DNA of 64,000 bases from Alkalilimnicola ehrlichii (GCF_003399765.1 NZ_NFZV01000020.1:28577-92576); one strand, 5' to 3'. Positions 1 through 10,381 are shown, counted from the first letter of the stretch. Program-made: numbers and translations. Notes: generated from the sequence alone by a model not told the origin.

Positions 1-1311
1 GCGGGCGTGATAATCCTCGGCGTTATCGAACACCGCCACCCGGCCTTCGAAGGCGTCGGGATCGTCGGGGTTGCTGAGAAAGCGCCGGCGGAAGTCTTCT
101 GAAATGACGCTGGTCTTCATCAGCGCCGAGTCGAACAAATTGCCTTTGAGATTGAGAAAGCCGGCCCGTTCGACCAGCGGATTGTCATAGCGGCGAATCA
201 CGTCGGTATCCCGCGTCTCGCAACCCTCGATATTGGCGCCCAGCGTCCGGCCGTTGACGGTCATCGCTCCGCTGTGGAGCTTGCCGGCCCCGAGCAATTC
301 GCAAAGCACCGCCGGCACGCCGCCGGCGCGATAAAACTCTTCGGACAGGTAGGCCCCGGCGGGCATTACGTTGGCGAGCAGCGGGATTGGATGGCCGAGG
401 CGCTGCCAGTCGTCGTTGGTCAACTCGACGCCGGCGTGGCGGGCGATGGCATTGATATGGATCGGCGCGTTGGACGAGCCGCCCAGCGCCGAGCAGGTCA
501 CGATGGTGTTCTCGAAGGCCTCGCGGGTGAGGATGGCGCTGGGGCGCAGGTCCTCCCACACCATCTCGACGATGCGCTCGCCGGTTTGATAGGCCACCAT
601 GGAGCGCTCCTTGTAAGGCGCCGGGATCATCGCCGAGCCGGGCAGGCTCATACCCAACGCTTCGGCCAGCGAGTTCATGCTCGAGGCGGTGCCCATGGTG
701 TTGCAATGCCCGACCGAGGGCGCGGAGTCGGTCGCCCGGGAAAGAAAGTCGGCGTAGTCGATCTCGCCGGCGGCTAAGCGTTTGCGCAGGTCCCATATAA
801 TGGTGCCGGAACCGACCCGCTCGTTGTCGCGCCAGCCGTTTAACATCGGCCCGCCAGAGAGCACGATGGCCGGGATGTTGACGGTGGCGGCGGCCATTAA
901 ACAGGCCGGGGTGGTTTTGTCGCAGCCGGTGGTTAGCACCACGCCGTCCAGCGGGTAGCCGTGCAGCACCTCGACCAGCCCAAGGTAGGCGAGATTGCGA
1001 TCGAGCGCGGCGGTGGGCCGGCGTACGTTCTCGTGGATGGGGTGCAGCGGAAACTCGAACGGCACGCCGCCGGCGGCGCGGATGCCGTCTTTGACCCGCT
1101 TGGCGAGCGCTACGTGATGGCGGTTGCACGGCGTGAGATCGGACCCCGACTGGCAAATGCCGATGATCGGCTTGCCGCTGGCGAGTTCTTCCAAGGTGAT
1201 GCCGTAGTTCATGTAGCGCTCGATGCACAGCGCTGTCGTGCCCGGGTGCTCGGGGTTGTCGAACCAGTAGCGCGAGCGCAGTTGTTCCGGGGTTATTTTG
1301 CGGTCGGTCAT
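1..1311 (-). CDS. xylD: Xylonate dehydratase (IlvD/EDD family), 3' end beyond window
   Basis: Dehydrates D-xylonate to 2-keto-3-deoxyxylonate, the third step of oxidative xylose degradation, in the cytoplasm with an Fe-S cluster. The visible 437 codons match the ILVD/EDD family closely, including the [16 protein letters not shown] block near residue 40, [11 protein letters not shown] near 130 with a cluster cysteine, and [20 protein letters not shown] near 205. The order and wording of these blocks resemble Caulobacter XylD. The start is the ATG at 1311, preceded by a GAGAGG ribosome site. It is the last gene of the xylan operon, 71 bases after the GH10 gene. L-arabonate dehydratase is the main alternative because the families are close; the neighbours favour xylonate. 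Confidence 0.88.
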   Translation of the reverse strand, partial: MTDRKITPEQLRSRYWFDNPEHPGTTALCIERYMNYGITLEELASGKPIIGICQSGSDLTPCNRHHVALAKRVKDGIRAAGGVPFEFPLHPIHENVRRPTAALDRNLAYLGLVEVLHGYPLDGVVLTTGCDKTTPACLMAAATVNIPAIVLSGGPMLNGWRDNERVGSGTIIWDLRKRLAAGEIDYADFLSRATDSAPSVGHCNTMGTASSMNSLAEALGMSLPGSAMIPAPYKERSMVAYQTGERIVEMVWEDLRPSAILTREAFENTIVTCSALGGSSNAPIHINAIARHAGVELTNDDWQRLGHPIPLLANVMPAGAYLSEEFYRAGGVPAVLCELLGAGKLHSGAMTVNGRTLGANIEGCETRDTDVIRRYDNPLVERAGFLNLKGNLFDSALMKTSVISEDFRRRFLSNPDDPDAFEGRVAVFDNAEDYHAR

Positions 1312-1382
1312 TTGTTTGAACCTCTCGAAGCGGCCGATGCGTTAGCTGGCCAAGTCGCCTGTGTCGGCGTCGATGAAGGAGA

Positions 1383-2522
1383 TCAACGCCGTAGTTCCGC
1401 AACCGCGTGATAAGCGGGTTTGCGGCGGCGGTCGCGATCGAAGAGCAGTGGATAGTTGGTGCGTCCTATCACCGGAAAATCGTTTTTCCAGGACTCGGCG
1501 TCGTAGGTGCCCCAAGTGCTGACGCGATCGATCTTGTCGCGATGCCGCAGGAATAACTCGAACATCTCGACATAACGCGCGGTGAGTTTCTCTTCCACGT
1601 CTGCCGGCAGGCCGTCGGTATAGGGGTCGAGTTCGTCGGCGTATTCGAAGTCGGTAGCGATATCGGCGCCGGTATATTCCCAGGCTACCGGTAGCACATC
1701 GACTTCAAACTCGGTGATATGAATGCGCATGCCTTGTGCGGCATAGGCTTCGATGCTGCGTTCGAATTCGTCGAGATCGGGAAAGTCGAGGCCGACGTGG
1801 CCTTGTAGGCCGACACCGTGAATCGGCACGCCCCGGCGCCGATAGTCTCGCAACACGTCGACCAAGAACGCGCGCTTGCCGGGGTTGTGCATGTTGTAGT
1901 CGTTGTAGAGCAGGTGCGCCGCGGGATCGAGCTCATGGGCTAGGTGAAAGGCGTGTTCCATGTAGCTCGCATCGCCGAAAATCTCATACCAAGGGCTGCG
2001 CCGCCAGCCTTGGTCCTCGTCGATCGCCTCATTTACAACGTCCCAGATAGCGACTTGGTCGCGATAGCGCTCCATCAAGGTGGTGATGTGCGTTTCCATG
2101 CGCTGCTTGAGCGTGTCGCGGGAGATTGTGTGTCCACTGCTGTCGACGAACAGGTCGTCGGGTGTTTGCGAATGCCAAACTGGCGCGTGGCCGACCACGG
2201 TCATGCCCTGCTCGCGCCCGAACTCGATGAACCGGTCGGCCAGCGTCCAGTCCCATTGGCCCTGGGCAGGCTGGATCTCGCCGGATTTCATGCAGTTCTC
2301 CGCGGTGATGGCGTTGAACTCGCTACTGATAATATCGAGCAGTTCGCGATCCTGTGTTTCGAGCGTGCGATTGCTGATCGCCGTGCCGATCAGGAAGTCG
2401 TCGCGAAACACCTCTTTCAGACCACTGATCTCGAGCGCGCGGGCCATGGCGACGCCCTTGAGCTGGGAAAGTGCGGCCAGTGCGACGCTGGCTTGTAGAA
2501 AACGGCGGCGTGATAACGGCAT
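1383..2522 (-). CDS. Endo-1,4-beta-xylanase, GH10, Tat-exported
   Basis: Cleaves internal beta-1,4 bonds of xylan or long xylo-oligosaccharides. It is 379 residues. The N-terminus SRRRFLQ followed by an alanine-rich stretch is a twin-arginine signal, so the enzyme should act outside the cytoplasm. A GH10 barrel covers roughly residues 35-375: the acid/base glutamate sits in WDVVNEAI (E165) and the nucleophile in HITEFEVDV (E271). The conserved GHAPVWHSQTP segment is at about 111-121. It is a single-domain enzyme with no carbohydrate-binding module, the usual size for a short GH10. Its place in an operon with an oligosaccharide importer and an intracellular xylosidase suggests it produces the imported oligomers. 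Confidence 0.93.
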   Translation of the reverse strand: MPLSRRRFLQASVALAALSQLKGVAMARALEISGLKEVFRDDFLIGTAISNRTLETQDRELLDIISSEFNAITAENCMKSGEIQPAQGQWDWTLADRFIEFGREQGMTVVGHAPVWHSQTPDDLFVDSSGHTISRDTLKQRMETHITTLMERYRDQVAIWDVVNEAIDEDQGWRRSPWYEIFGDASYMEHAFHLAHELDPAAHLLYNDYNMHNPGKRAFLVDVLRDYRRRGVPIHGVGLQGHVGLDFPDLDEFERSIEAYAAQGMRIHITEFEVDVLPVAWEYTGADIATDFEYADELDPYTDGLPADVEEKLTARYVEMFELFLRHRDKIDRVSTWGTYDAESWKNDFPVIGRTNYPLLFDRDRRRKPAYHAVAELRR

Positions 2523-2610
2523 GTTGATCTCCTCCGAGTTATTCGTTTTGATGGCTTTTTAGTAATTTCTCTGAACTAAGCCTATAGACGTTGCAACTTC
2601 GCCCTCGGCG

Positions 2611-3485
2611 CTAGCGAACCCAGCGGAAGCGATAGCGACGGGCATGGCGCTCGCCGTTATGCAGCTCGACCAAACCGTGCTCGCGCGGCCCCAGGTTATG
2701 AGCGTTGACCGCGTGATCGACCGGTTCGAAACAAAAGAAGTCGGCCTGCGCACCAGGCGAGAACACCAAATAACGCGAAATATCCGGTTCGGCCGTGACT
2801 TCCAAGGCCACGCCGCGCCGCGGCCAACGCAACAGCGCGCGGCCGTTCCAACCGGTGAAGAGGTTGTCGATCTTGCCGTCCGGCAGCCTTGAGGAGTGCG
2901 CGAAGTTCCAGGGATCATCGCTGCCGAGGGGTGTCCATTCGGTAGGGAGTTGCGCGTCGTCCACTTCCCAGACACCGGCGGCCGGTGCTTCGAGGCATGT
3001 ATCGGCGCTACGCGGAAACCAGGGATGCAGCCCAGCCCATAGGGCGCGCTCCGCTCGCCCAGATGCGTTACGGCAAGTTCCACGATCAGGCTCTCGCTCT
3101 CCAGCCGATAGAGCAACTCCGCCCGATAATCGAACGGCGGTTGTTCGTTGGAGCGCAGCGTCAGGCGCACTTCGTGCTGCGTTCGAGCCTCGACTAGCCA
3201 AGGCCGCTGCCAGCCGTCGCCGTGGATCGGCAGGGGCTCGCCGGCCAGGTTGGCGGCGAAGTCGTAGCGGCGCCCGTGCCAGTCGAAGCCGCCCGTCGCG
3301 ATACGGTTCGACCAAGGCACGAGCGGATACATGGCCAGCCGGTTCGGGTCTCGTTCGCGTTCCCGGCCGGGGCGCATCAGCGCCACCGGGCCCTGCTCGG
3401 TTAGGGCGTCGAACCGTGCCGCGCTGGCGCCGGCGGCCGGCTCGACCGCTAAGCGCAGGTTGCCGTTATCGAGGATGATCGTCAT
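2611..3485 (-). CDS. Aldose 1-epimerase-like protein, one-base frameshift
   Basis: Interconverts alpha and beta anomers of sugars such as xylose, which would feed the anomer-specific dehydrogenase. The first half (MTIILDNGNLRL, VPWSNRIATGGFDWHG) is typical of the galactose mutarotase family. After PYGLG the frame breaks: the expected motif LHPWFPR continues in the next frame and runs to the stop at 2611. One missing C near 3027-3033 explains this; adding it gives 291 residues, a normal length. It lies 18 bases after the ATPase gene in the same operon. All conserved parts are present, so a sequencing error is more likely than a dead gene. Confidence 0.8.
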
Positions 3486-3503
3486 AACGCCTCCGCGCGT
3501 TCG

Positions 3504-4550
3504 TCAGACCAGACTGAGGCTGGCCAGTCGTCGGCGGATCGCCTCGTCCGGCAGACGCCGCCCGTCGGCATCGAAGGGATGCAGCTGGTCGGGCCGCGGC
3601 GTTAGATAGAGCGTGTCGCCGGTCGCCATCTCGGCATCGCCGGGCAGACGCACCGTCATCGCGCCCGCCTGTTCGCTGTCGACGTAGGCGAAGGAGTCCG
3701 CGCCCAATTTCTCGATCACTCGCACGGTGACCCGCCAGTCGCCGTGTTCGCGGCTGACGTCGATGTGCTCGGGGCGGATGCCGAGGGTGGTCGCGCCGTA
3801 GGCCTCGGCGATCAAACCGTCGATCAAGTTCATTTTGGGCGAACCGATGAAGCCGGCGACGAACAAGGTTTCGGGGCGCTGGTAGAGCGTCATCGGCGAA
3901 CCGACTTGTTCGATCCGGCCGGCGTTCATGACCACGATGCAATCGGCCAGGGTCATCGCCTCGATCTGATCGTGGGTCACGTAGATCATGGTGGTGTCGA
4001 GCCGTTGGTGGAGTTCGGCCAGCTCGACACGCATCTTGGTCCGCAAGGCGGCATCGAGGTTGGACAACGGCTCGTCGAACAGAAACACGCCGGGGTTGCG
4101 CACGATGGCCCGGCCGATCGCTACCCGCTGGCGCTGGCCGCCGGACAGTTCCGCCGGTTTGCGGTCGAGCAGTTCCTCCAGGTGCAGCAACCGGGCCGCT
4201 TCGGCCACTTTGGCCTGGCGCTGGTCGGCGGGCAGCTTGGCCAGGCGCATGCCGAAGTCGATATTGCGCGCCACGGTCATATGCGGGAAAAGCGCATAGG
4301 ATTGAAAGACCATGGCGATATCCCGCTGGCTGGCTTCAACGTCGGTGACGTCGCGCCCGCCAATCGTGATCGAGCCGCGGGTGACCGTTTCCAGCCCGGC
4401 GATCATGCGCAGCAGGGTCGATTTGCCGCAGCCGGAGGGGCCTACTAGGACGGTGAAGGAGCCCTCCTCAATATGTAAATTGAGGTTGGGGATCACCGTA
4501 GTGTTGTCGCGGAAGGTCTTCTCTATGTCGACCAGTGTCACTTCAGCCAT
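3504..4550 (-). CDS. Sugar ABC transporter ATPase, MalK/UgpC type
   Basis: Energises import by the two permeases encoded upstream in the operon (6237-7993). The 348-residue protein has Walker [10 protein letters not shown] (37-45), Q-loop [10 protein letters not shown], signature LSGGQRQR (135-142), Walker B VFLFDE (155-160) and H-loop histidine at 193. A C-terminal regulatory TOBE/OB region starts near 235 and includes [10 protein letters not shown]. This layout is that of the CUT1 family that imports di- and oligosaccharides. With a xylanase and xylosidase alongside, xylo-oligosaccharides are the inferred substrate. It starts at 4550, 58 bases after the xylosidase stop. Confidence 0.92.
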   Translation of the reverse strand: MAEVTLVDIEKTFRDNTTVIPNLNLHIEEGSFTVLVGPSGCGKSTLLRMIAGLETVTRGSITIGGRDVTDVEASQRDIAMVFQSYALFPHMTVARNIDFGMRLAKLPADQRQAKVAEAARLLHLEELLDRKPAELSGGQRQRVAIGRAIVRNPGVFLFDEPLSNLDAALRTKMRVELAELHQRLDTTMIYVTHDQIEAMTLADCIVVMNAGRIEQVGSPMTLYQRPETLFVAGFIGSPKMNLIDGLIAEAYGATTLGIRPEHIDVSREHGDWRVTVRVIEKLGADSFAYVDSEQAGAMTVRLPGDAEMATGDTLYLTPRPDQLHPFDADGRRLPDEAIRRRLASLSLV

Positions 4551-4608
4551 AATGTGCTCTCATCGTCAGGCGACTGATTGTCGATTGCCGGAGGCGGCGG
4601 AAAGCCTC

Positions 4609-6216
4609 TCAGTAGGGTTTGCGGCGATAGCGGAACCACGCGAAGTCCGCCGGCGCGCCGCGGCCGCTGATGTCATGCGCCGCCATCCCAAGGAAATTGC
4701 CGGTGAAATAGCCGTGCGCGCGGCCGTTGCCTTCGTCCGACAGCAAGCTGGCATCGAGCGCCGGCCCGATCGGTTGCCAACCGTCGTCGTTCTGGGCGTA
4801 GCGGAACTGTAATCTGCGCTGGTGAATATCCAGGCCGAGGCGGACCGGTATATCGGGTTCGAGCACCACCTCGTCCTCGTCGGCGATGTCGAGACGGCCG
4901 TTCGGCCAGTCGTCGTTGCAGCTGATCAGGCTAAGCACCTTGTTACCGTCGTCGCTGCGCGTGACCGCGAGATAGTGGAACTTGAAGCGGTTGTAGTAGG
5001 CGATCAGGCCGGCGAACTGCTGTAGATCGTCCGGTTCGAACTCCAGCTCGGTCTCGGCGCTGCAATGCAGACTGTCTTGACGGAGCGCCACCAGCGCCTG
5101 CTCGAACCAGGACCCCACCGATTCGCGGCCGAACAGGCGCAAGTGGCCGGGACACTCCGTCAGCGAGAAGATCCGCTCCGGCTGCGGAGTCCGCAGCCAT
5201 TGGAACGCTCGGGGCAAGGTGGCGTTCGCGAAGTCATAGGTTTCCTCGACGGCCGGCGCTTGCTGACTCGCGCCGATACCGACAATTTCGGTCGCCGGCG
5301 CGTTGCCGCCGTGCGCTAGGCGCAGCCAACCGTCATCGCCCCATTCCATCTTCTGGATCGCGGTTTCGCGGCCCATGGGCGAGCGGCGTAGGTCGGGCAG
5401 CGGACGGCTGCACAAGTGGACGAGATAGGTCTCTCCCGTCCGGGTCGTCACCAGATCGGCATGGCCGGCTCGCTGTAACGGGTTGTCCGGGTCGTCCTTA
5501 CTGGTAAGAACGGGGTTGTCGGGGTGCACCTCGTAGGGGCCGGTGATATGACGGGAGCGGGCCATGGTCACGGCATGGTCGTAACCGGTACCTCCCTCCG
5601 CCACCAGCAAGTGGTACCAGCCGTCGCGGCGGTAGAGATGCGGGCCTTCGGTGAGCTTCATCTCGGTACCGGCGAAAATGTTGTGGATCGGCCTGACCAA
5701 GCGCTGGTGCTCGTGAGCGTATTCTTGGAGCAGAATGCCGCCGAAGCGGTCGCCGCCCTCGCGCTGGCGATAATCCCACTGGAGGTTGACGAGCCACTTA
5801 CGGCCGTCGGTGTCATGGAACAGCGAGGGATCGAAGCCGCTCGCGTTGAGATAGATCGGGTCGCTCCAGGGGCCTTCGATGAAGGGCGCGGTGACCAGAT
5901 AGTTGCGGCCGTCCTTAAAGTTGCCTTCGTAGCGCTTCATGTCCGTGTAGACCAACCAGAACAGGCCGTCGGCATAGGACAGGCAGGGCGCCCAAATACC
6001 GCAGGAGTCCGGGTTGCCGCGCATGTCGAGCTGGGCGGCGCGGTTGAGAGGCCGCGTCACCAAGCGCCAGTTGGCAAGATCCCGCGAGTGGTGAATCTGC
6101 ACGCCGGGGTACCACTCGAAGGTCGACGTGGCGATGTAGTAATCGTCGCCGACTCGGCAAATCGACGGGTCGGGATTGAAGCCGGCCAGAATCGGGTTTT
6201 GAATCGCGTCACTCAT
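4609..6216 (-). CDS. Beta-xylosidase / alpha-L-arabinofuranosidase, GH43
   Basis: Releases xylose from the non-reducing end of xylo-oligosaccharides. The 535-residue protein has no signal peptide, so it should act in the cytoplasm on imported oligomers. The five-bladed propeller covers roughly residues 5-310, with the general base aspartate in NPDPS (D16), the pKa-modulating aspartate in GFDPS (D129) and the acid glutamate in KLTEGPHLY (E190). A beta-sandwich domain (about 330-535) is the usual C-terminal domain of the long GH43 xylosidases. Arabinofuranosidase side activity is common in this group and cannot be judged from sequence. Confidence 0.92.
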   Translation of the reverse strand: MSDAIQNPILAGFNPDPSICRVGDDYYIATSTFEWYPGVQIHHSRDLANWRLVTRPLNRAAQLDMRGNPDSCGIWAPCLSYADGLFWLVYTDMKRYEGNFKDGRNYLVTAPFIEGPWSDPIYLNASGFDPSLFHDTDGRKWLVNLQWDYRQREGGDRFGGILLQEYAHEHQRLVRPIHNIFAGTEMKLTEGPHLYRRDGWYHLLVAEGGTGYDHAVTMARSRHITGPYEVHPDNPVLTSKDDPDNPLQRAGHADLVTTRTGETYLVHLCSRPLPDLRRSPMGRETAIQKMEWGDDGWLRLAHGGNAPATEIVGIGASQQAPAVEETYDFANATLPRAFQWLRTPQPERIFSLTECPGHLRLFGRESVGSWFEQALVALRQDSLHCSAETELEFEPDDLQQFAGLIAYYNRFKFHYLAVTRSDDGNKVLSLISCNDDWPNGRLDIADEDEVVLEPDIPVRLGLDIHQRRLQFRYAQNDDGWQPIGPALDASLLSDEGNGRAHGYFTGNFLGMAAHDISGRGAPADFAWFRYRRKPY

Positions 6217-6236
6217 TGGCTATTGTCCTTTATCCG

Positions 6237-7064
6237 TTATCCCTTGACGGAGCCACCGGTCAGTCCGGCCACGATGTATTTTTGCGCAGCCAGGAAGAAG
6301 ATCACTGCCGGAGCGATGGTCAGCGTGACGAAGGCCAGGATCATGTTCCATTCGGTCAGATACTCGCCCTGGAACTGCATCATGCCCAACGGCCAGGTGT
6401 AGAGGGCGCGGTCGTTGAGCACCACCAGCGGCAGCAGAAAGTTGTTCCAGCTCTGCACGAAGACGAACACCCCCACCGTGGCCAGAATCGGCGTCGACAA
6501 CGGCAGCGTGAACGACCAGAAGAAACGCACATAGCTGCAACCCTCGATCCGGGCAGCCTCGAACAGCTCCTTGGGCAGCCGGTCGAAAAACGCCTTGAAC
6601 AACAACACCGCCAGCGACAGACCAAACGCGGTCTGCGGCAGAATCACGGCCCAGTAGGTGTCCAGCAGCCCTAGATCGCGCACCTTGATGAACAGCGGCA
6701 GAATCGCCGCGGCGAACGGAAACATCAGTCCCAACAACAGATAAGAGAGAATCATCTTGGAACCGAAGAAGCGGACGTGCGAGAACACGTAGGCCGCCGC
6801 CGCACCCACCACTAAGGTGAGAAACACCGTCATCGAGGCGATGAAGAACGAGTTGCCCAGATAGCGCCAGAAGCTGCTATCGAAAACGATCGACAGATAG
6901 TTATCCGGCGCCCAACTTGCCGGTAGCCACAGCGGATTGGTGCGTAGCTCCGCATTAGTCTTGAAGCCGCCGAAGAAGGCGGCCAGCAACGGGCCGACGA
7001 CCAGGCTGGCAACCAAAATCAGCACGATCACGCGCAGGGTGTTGCGGGTAGTCACGGAGTTCAT
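6237..7064 (-). CDS. Sugar ABC transporter permease, MalG type
   Basis: One of two membrane subunits of the CUT1 importer. It has 275 residues with about six membrane segments, the first at about 10-32. The EAA loop that docks with the ATPase is seen in LPKELFEAARIEGCS. Its start overlaps the stop of the MalF-type gene by four bases (ATGA), so the two are translationally coupled. The xylosidase gene follows after 20 bases. Substrate is inferred only from the operon. Confidence 0.93.
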   Translation of the reverse strand: MNSVTTRNTLRVIVLILVASLVVGPLLAAFFGGFKTNAELRTNPLWLPASWAPDNYLSIVFDSSFWRYLGNSFFIASMTVFLTLVVGAAAAYVFSHVRFFGSKMILSYLLLGLMFPFAAAILPLFIKVRDLGLLDTYWAVILPQTAFGLSLAVLLFKAFFDRLPKELFEAARIEGCSYVRFFWSFTLPLSTPILATVGVFVFVQSWNNFLLPLVVLNDRALYTWPLGMMQFQGEYLTEWNMILAFVTLTIAPAVIFFLAAQKYIVAGLTGGSVKG

Positions 7065-7993
7065 GCCCGACTCTCCTTCGCGGTAGCGCGCTGATAGAAC
7101 AAGGCGACACCGATGGCCAGCACGAACAGGACGACGGCGGCGGCGCTACCGAAGCCGATGTTCAGGCGCGACAAGCCGAAGGTGTAGAGGTAGGTGACAA
7201 TGGTGTGGGTCGAGTGCGACGGTCCGCCGTTGGTCATCGGGATGATGACGTCGAAGATCTGCAGCGAGCCGATGATGGCGAAAAAGCCGCTCACCACCAG
7301 GGCGTGCTTGATCATCGGAATCTGCACGAACAGCGCCACCTGGCCCGGTTTGGCGCCCTCCAGCTTGGCGGCCTCGATCAGATCCTTGGGCACACTCTGC
7401 AACGCGGCAATGTAGATCATCATGTGGAAACCGAAATACTTCCACACGATGACTGTCATGATCGCCGGGAAAGCCCACTGATGATCGGCCAATACGTAGA
7501 CCGGATCCTGCCCCAGCCTTTGCAACAGGGAGGCGGTAACGCCGTAGTCGCCGTCGAAGACGAAGCTCCAAATCAGCCCGGCGGCAACTTCCGCCAGGAT
7601 GAAGGGGAGGAAAAACACCAGCCGAAAGAGCGTATTCGTCGGCGTCTTGCGGTATACCAGCAACGCCAGCCCCAGCGCTAACGGCATCTGCAGGACCAGC
7701 GAGACGACGATCAGCATCGAGGTGTTCCGCAGGGCGGTATGAAACACGCTGTGATCGAATAGTCGCTGGTAGTTCTCGGTACCGACGAAATTGCTCGGCG
7801 AACCGTAACCGTTCCACGAGAAGCCGCTGTAATAGCTCGCGTCGATCAGCGGCAAAATGACAAATAACGAAAACAGAGTCAGGGCCGGCGGCAACAGAAT
7901 CAGCACCGCCGTCAGCCTGCCGCTGGCGATCGTTCGCTTGAAGCGTTCGGCCGCTCCACCGCGGCTAACAACGGCTTGGGTCATAGTCGTCAT
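7061..7993 (-). CDS. Sugar ABC transporter permease, MalF type
   Basis: Second membrane subunit of the importer, 310 residues. A cytoplasmic N-terminus of about 30 residues precedes the first membrane segment (LTAVLILLPPALTLFSLFVIL). The EAA loop is VPKDLIEAAKLEGAKPGQ. It pairs with the MalG-type protein, whose start overlaps its stop. The gene lies 75 bases downstream of the binding-protein gene. Homologues of this pair take up di- and oligosaccharides. Confidence 0.93.
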   Translation of the reverse strand: MTTMTQAVVSRGGAAERFKRTIASGRLTAVLILLPPALTLFSLFVILPLIDASYYSGFSWNGYGSPSNFVGTENYQRLFDHSVFHTALRNTSMLIVVSLVLQMPLALGLALLVYRKTPTNTLFRLVFFLPFILAEVAAGLIWSFVFDGDYGVTASLLQRLGQDPVYVLADHQWAFPAIMTVIVWKYFGFHMMIYIAALQSVPKDLIEAAKLEGAKPGQVALFVQIPMIKHALVVSGFFAIIGSLQIFDVIIPMTNGGPSHSTHTIVTYLYTFGLSRLNIGFGSAAAVVLFVLAIGVALFYQRATAKESRA

Positions 7994-8068
7994 AGTGACA
8001 TTCCATCCCGAAACGAGGCATTGACAGGCGCGGGCACGAATCCCGCCCGCGCCGGGATAGATCGGGGA

Positions 8069-9358
8069 TTATCTAAACTCCCAGGCCTCCGCGACCCGCT
8101 CGGCCGCTTGTTCGGGCGTGATCGCCCCCTGGGCCAGATCGCCGCTGATGTCGTTGACGGTGGCGCCGACGGAAACCCCCAGCGCCTGGTCGAGGAACAC
8201 CTGATGGAAGCTCGACTCGTCGAGCATCCGGGCGACGCTGCGGGCGTACGGCGTATCGAGTTCTTCCTCTGAGCCGTAGGCCACCGGCACGAAGATACCG
8301 GCGCGCGCGGCCCTGCGTTGATTCTCTTCGTTGAGCAGGAAGCGCAGGAAGTCGACCGCCTCGTCGGGAGCATCCCGCGTGACGGCAAAGCCGTTGATAC
8401 CGCCGAAGCTATGCTCGTTGCCGGCGGCATCGGCAATCGTGGGAAAGGGGATGAAGCGCAAGTCTTCGTCGGGCACGCCTTCGCCGCTCTCCGAACGCTC
8501 CTTGTGCGGGATGTAATCCCAGTCGCCCATCAGGTGCATGGCGGCCTCCTGATCGCCGAACATGGCGCTGGCCCGCTCGTAGGTGGTCGACATAAAGCCG
8601 GGTTGGAAGGGGTTCAGGTCCACGAACTCTTGCAGCAGTTGCCCGGCTTGCACGAACGGTTCGCCGGCAAAGCCGCCGTTCGCGCCGGTTTTGGCGGCCT
8701 CGATACCGTCGCCACCGGCCAAGCGCGTGGCCAGGTAGCCCCAGTAGAAGTGCATGGGCCAGCCGTCCCGGCCGCCGACCGCCACCGGTGTGATGCCCTG
8801 CTCGCGCAGCGCGACGACGGCGTTCTTAAGGTCATCCCAAGTCTCGACGTCGTCGATGTCGACCCCGGCTTGTTCGGTCAATGCGGCGTTGGCCCAAAAG
8901 CCCACCACGGTCGCGTAGAGCGGCGCCCCATAGACCCGGCCGTCGAGGGTGAAGGCACCCACGGCGCTCTCGGGATAGAGGTCCGCCCAACCGTCGTTCA
9001 TTTCCTCGGTGATATCGCGGACGAACCCAGCTTCCACTTGGTCGCGCAAGCCCTCTCCGCCCCAGCTATAGAAGATGTCGGGACGCTGTCGGGATTGCAG
9101 CAGGGTGGGCAGGCGCGTCTTGTAGGCCTCGTTGGCGATATACTGGAACTCGACGTTAACGTCTGGATTCTGAGCTTCGTACTCGGCGATGATTTCGTCG
9201 TAATACTGTTTTTCGGCGTCGCTGATCTCGACGCGTAGCAACCGCACGGTGGTGTCCGCGGCGGCCTCGATGGAGCTCACGGCCAAAGCAGCGGCGATCG
9301 CCGCCACCCAGCCACGGGAACGCGGCCATGCCTTATTGTGCCTAGCGGATATATGCAT
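8069..9358 (-). CDS. Extracellular sugar-binding protein (family 1)
   Basis: Periplasmic receptor that captures the sugar and delivers it to the permeases. It has 429 residues with an N-terminal signal: a basic stretch to about residue 15, then GWVAAIAAALAVSSIEAAA, with cleavage expected near 34. The mature part has the family 1 solute-binding fold, for example PDIFYSWGGEGLRDQVEAG near 95-115 and the NGFAVTRDAPDEAVDFLRFLL segment in the second half. The start is supported by a strong AAGGAGGAG site at 9366-9374 (minus strand). It is the first transporter gene, after the xylose dehydrogenase. Confidence 0.92.
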   Translation of the reverse strand: MHISARHNKAWPRSRGWVAAIAAALAVSSIEAAADTTVRLLRVEISDAEKQYYDEIIAEYEAQNPDVNVEFQYIANEAYKTRLPTLLQSRQRPDIFYSWGGEGLRDQVEAGFVRDITEEMNDGWADLYPESAVGAFTLDGRVYGAPLYATVVGFWANAALTEQAGVDIDDVETWDDLKNAVVALREQGITPVAVGGRDGWPMHFYWGYLATRLAGGDGIEAAKTGANGGFAGEPFVQAGQLLQEFVDLNPFQPGFMSTTYERASAMFGDQEAAMHLMGDWDYIPHKERSESGEGVPDEDLRFIPFPTIADAAGNEHSFGGINGFAVTRDAPDEAVDFLRFLLNEENQRRAARAGIFVPVAYGSEEELDTPYARSVARMLDESSFHQVFLDQALGVSVGATVNDISGDLAQGAITPEQAAERVAEAWEFR

Positions 9359-9434
9359 GACGTTCTCCTCCTTATGGTGTTATTAGAATTCGACGCATCT
9401 TCTTTTGCCGGGGCGCCTTACCCGGCGTTTCGCT

Positions 9435-10205
9435 TCAGCCCCAACCGCCGTCGACCGCGAGCTCTTGGCCGGAAATCGCCGAACTGTCGGCACTGGCGAG
9501 GAAGAGTGCGGCAGGAGCGACATGCGTCGGCTCCAGCCGCATCTTCAGGGACTGCCGAGCCTGGATCGACGCTTCCTCTTCCGGGCCGATCCAATTCTCA
9601 AGCTGTCGTTCGGTGATGATCGAGCCGGGCACGAGGGTGTTAACGCGGACGCGATGCGGGCCGAGATCGCGCGCCAAACTGCGCGTTAGACCATGTACCG
9701 CGGCTTTGGCGGTGACATAAGCCGACAGGTCGGCGATCGCCATCTGCACGCTGATCGAGCCGAAGTTGATAATCGACCCTCCGCCCGCCTCGATCATCTG
9801 GCGGGCGGCGGCCTGGGCGGCGAAGAACATCGGCCGCAGGTTGAGCGACATGCGCTCGTCCCAGTAATCGACGTCAATCTCCTGCCAGGAATGGCGATCG
9901 TCGTTCGCGGCATTATTGACGAGCGTATGGATCGGCCCCAGCGTTTGCCCGACGTCGGCGATGACAGCCTGTAGCGCCGCCACATCGCGGATGTCGCAAT
10001 GGAAGTACCGCGGCACCTCGCCGGTTTCGGCCTGCAATGTCTCGAGCAGCGCCTCGCTGGCGGCGTCGTTGATATCGACGAACGCGACCCGCGCCCCCTG
10101 GCGGTGGAAAGCGCGCGTTAGCTCCGCGCCGATACCGCTGCCGCCACCCGTAATAAAGACCACACGCTGTTCGAGGCTTGGATAACGTGCCGCGTCGTAG
10201 CTCAT
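9435..10205 (-). CDS. xylB: D-xylose 1-dehydrogenase (short-chain dehydrogenase)
   Basis: Oxidises D-xylose to xylonolactone with NAD, the entry step of the Weimberg pathway. The 256-residue protein has the nucleotide-binding TGGGSGIG motif (19-26), NNAA near 97 and the catalytic set S150, Y163 and K167. NDDRH after NNAA and INFGSIS are shared with Caulobacter XylB. It is the first gene of the minus-strand operon and begins 76 bases upstream of the binding-protein start. A candidate repressor site lies just upstream of its ATG. Other SDR substrates are possible, but the pathway context is strong. Confidence 0.85.
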   Translation of the reverse strand: MSYDAARYPSLEQRVVFITGGGSGIGAELTRAFHRQGARVAFVDINDAASEALLETLQAETGEVPRYFHCDIRDVAALQAVIADVGQTLGPIHTLVNNAANDDRHSWQEIDVDYWDERMSLNLRPMFFAAQAAARQMIEAGGGSIINFGSISVQMAIADLSAYVTAKAAVHGLTRSLARDLGPHRVRVNTLVPGSIITERQLENWIGPEEEASIQARQSLKMRLEPTHVAPAALFLASADSSAISGQELAVDGGWG

Positions 10206-10218
10206 TCTGGCTCCCTAC

Positions 10219-10239
10219 TTAGTTTATTCTGTTTACTAA
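10219..10239. promoter_or_regulatory. Candidate XylR operator 1
   Basis: A 21-base element begins TTAGT and ends ACTAA, an inverted repeat with an 11-base centre, lying 14-34 bases upstream of the xylose dehydrogenase ATG. The inner part TTTATTCTGTTTACTAA matches site 2 (10382-10398) at 13 of 17 bases. ROK-family repressors of sugar genes are known to bind TTAGTTT...AAACTAA-like sites. Binding by the adjacent regulator is inferred. Confidence 0.5.
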
Positions 10240-10381
10240 TAGAAAATCAGTTTATCCGCTTGCGTAAAAAACGCAATAGTTGCTGCGATACCCGGTGCTA
10301 GTACGTTAATATAGTATAAGTGCGTTGAAAATCGACGGCCTGGATGCAGCCGATTAATGTCGGTAGCGTGTCCATGCTTCG

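Noticed and set aside
185..1402. Long minus-strand arginine-rich frame in the first kilobase
   Set aside because: It is an out-of-frame reading of the xylonate dehydratase, whose correct frame has all family motifs and runs off the window.
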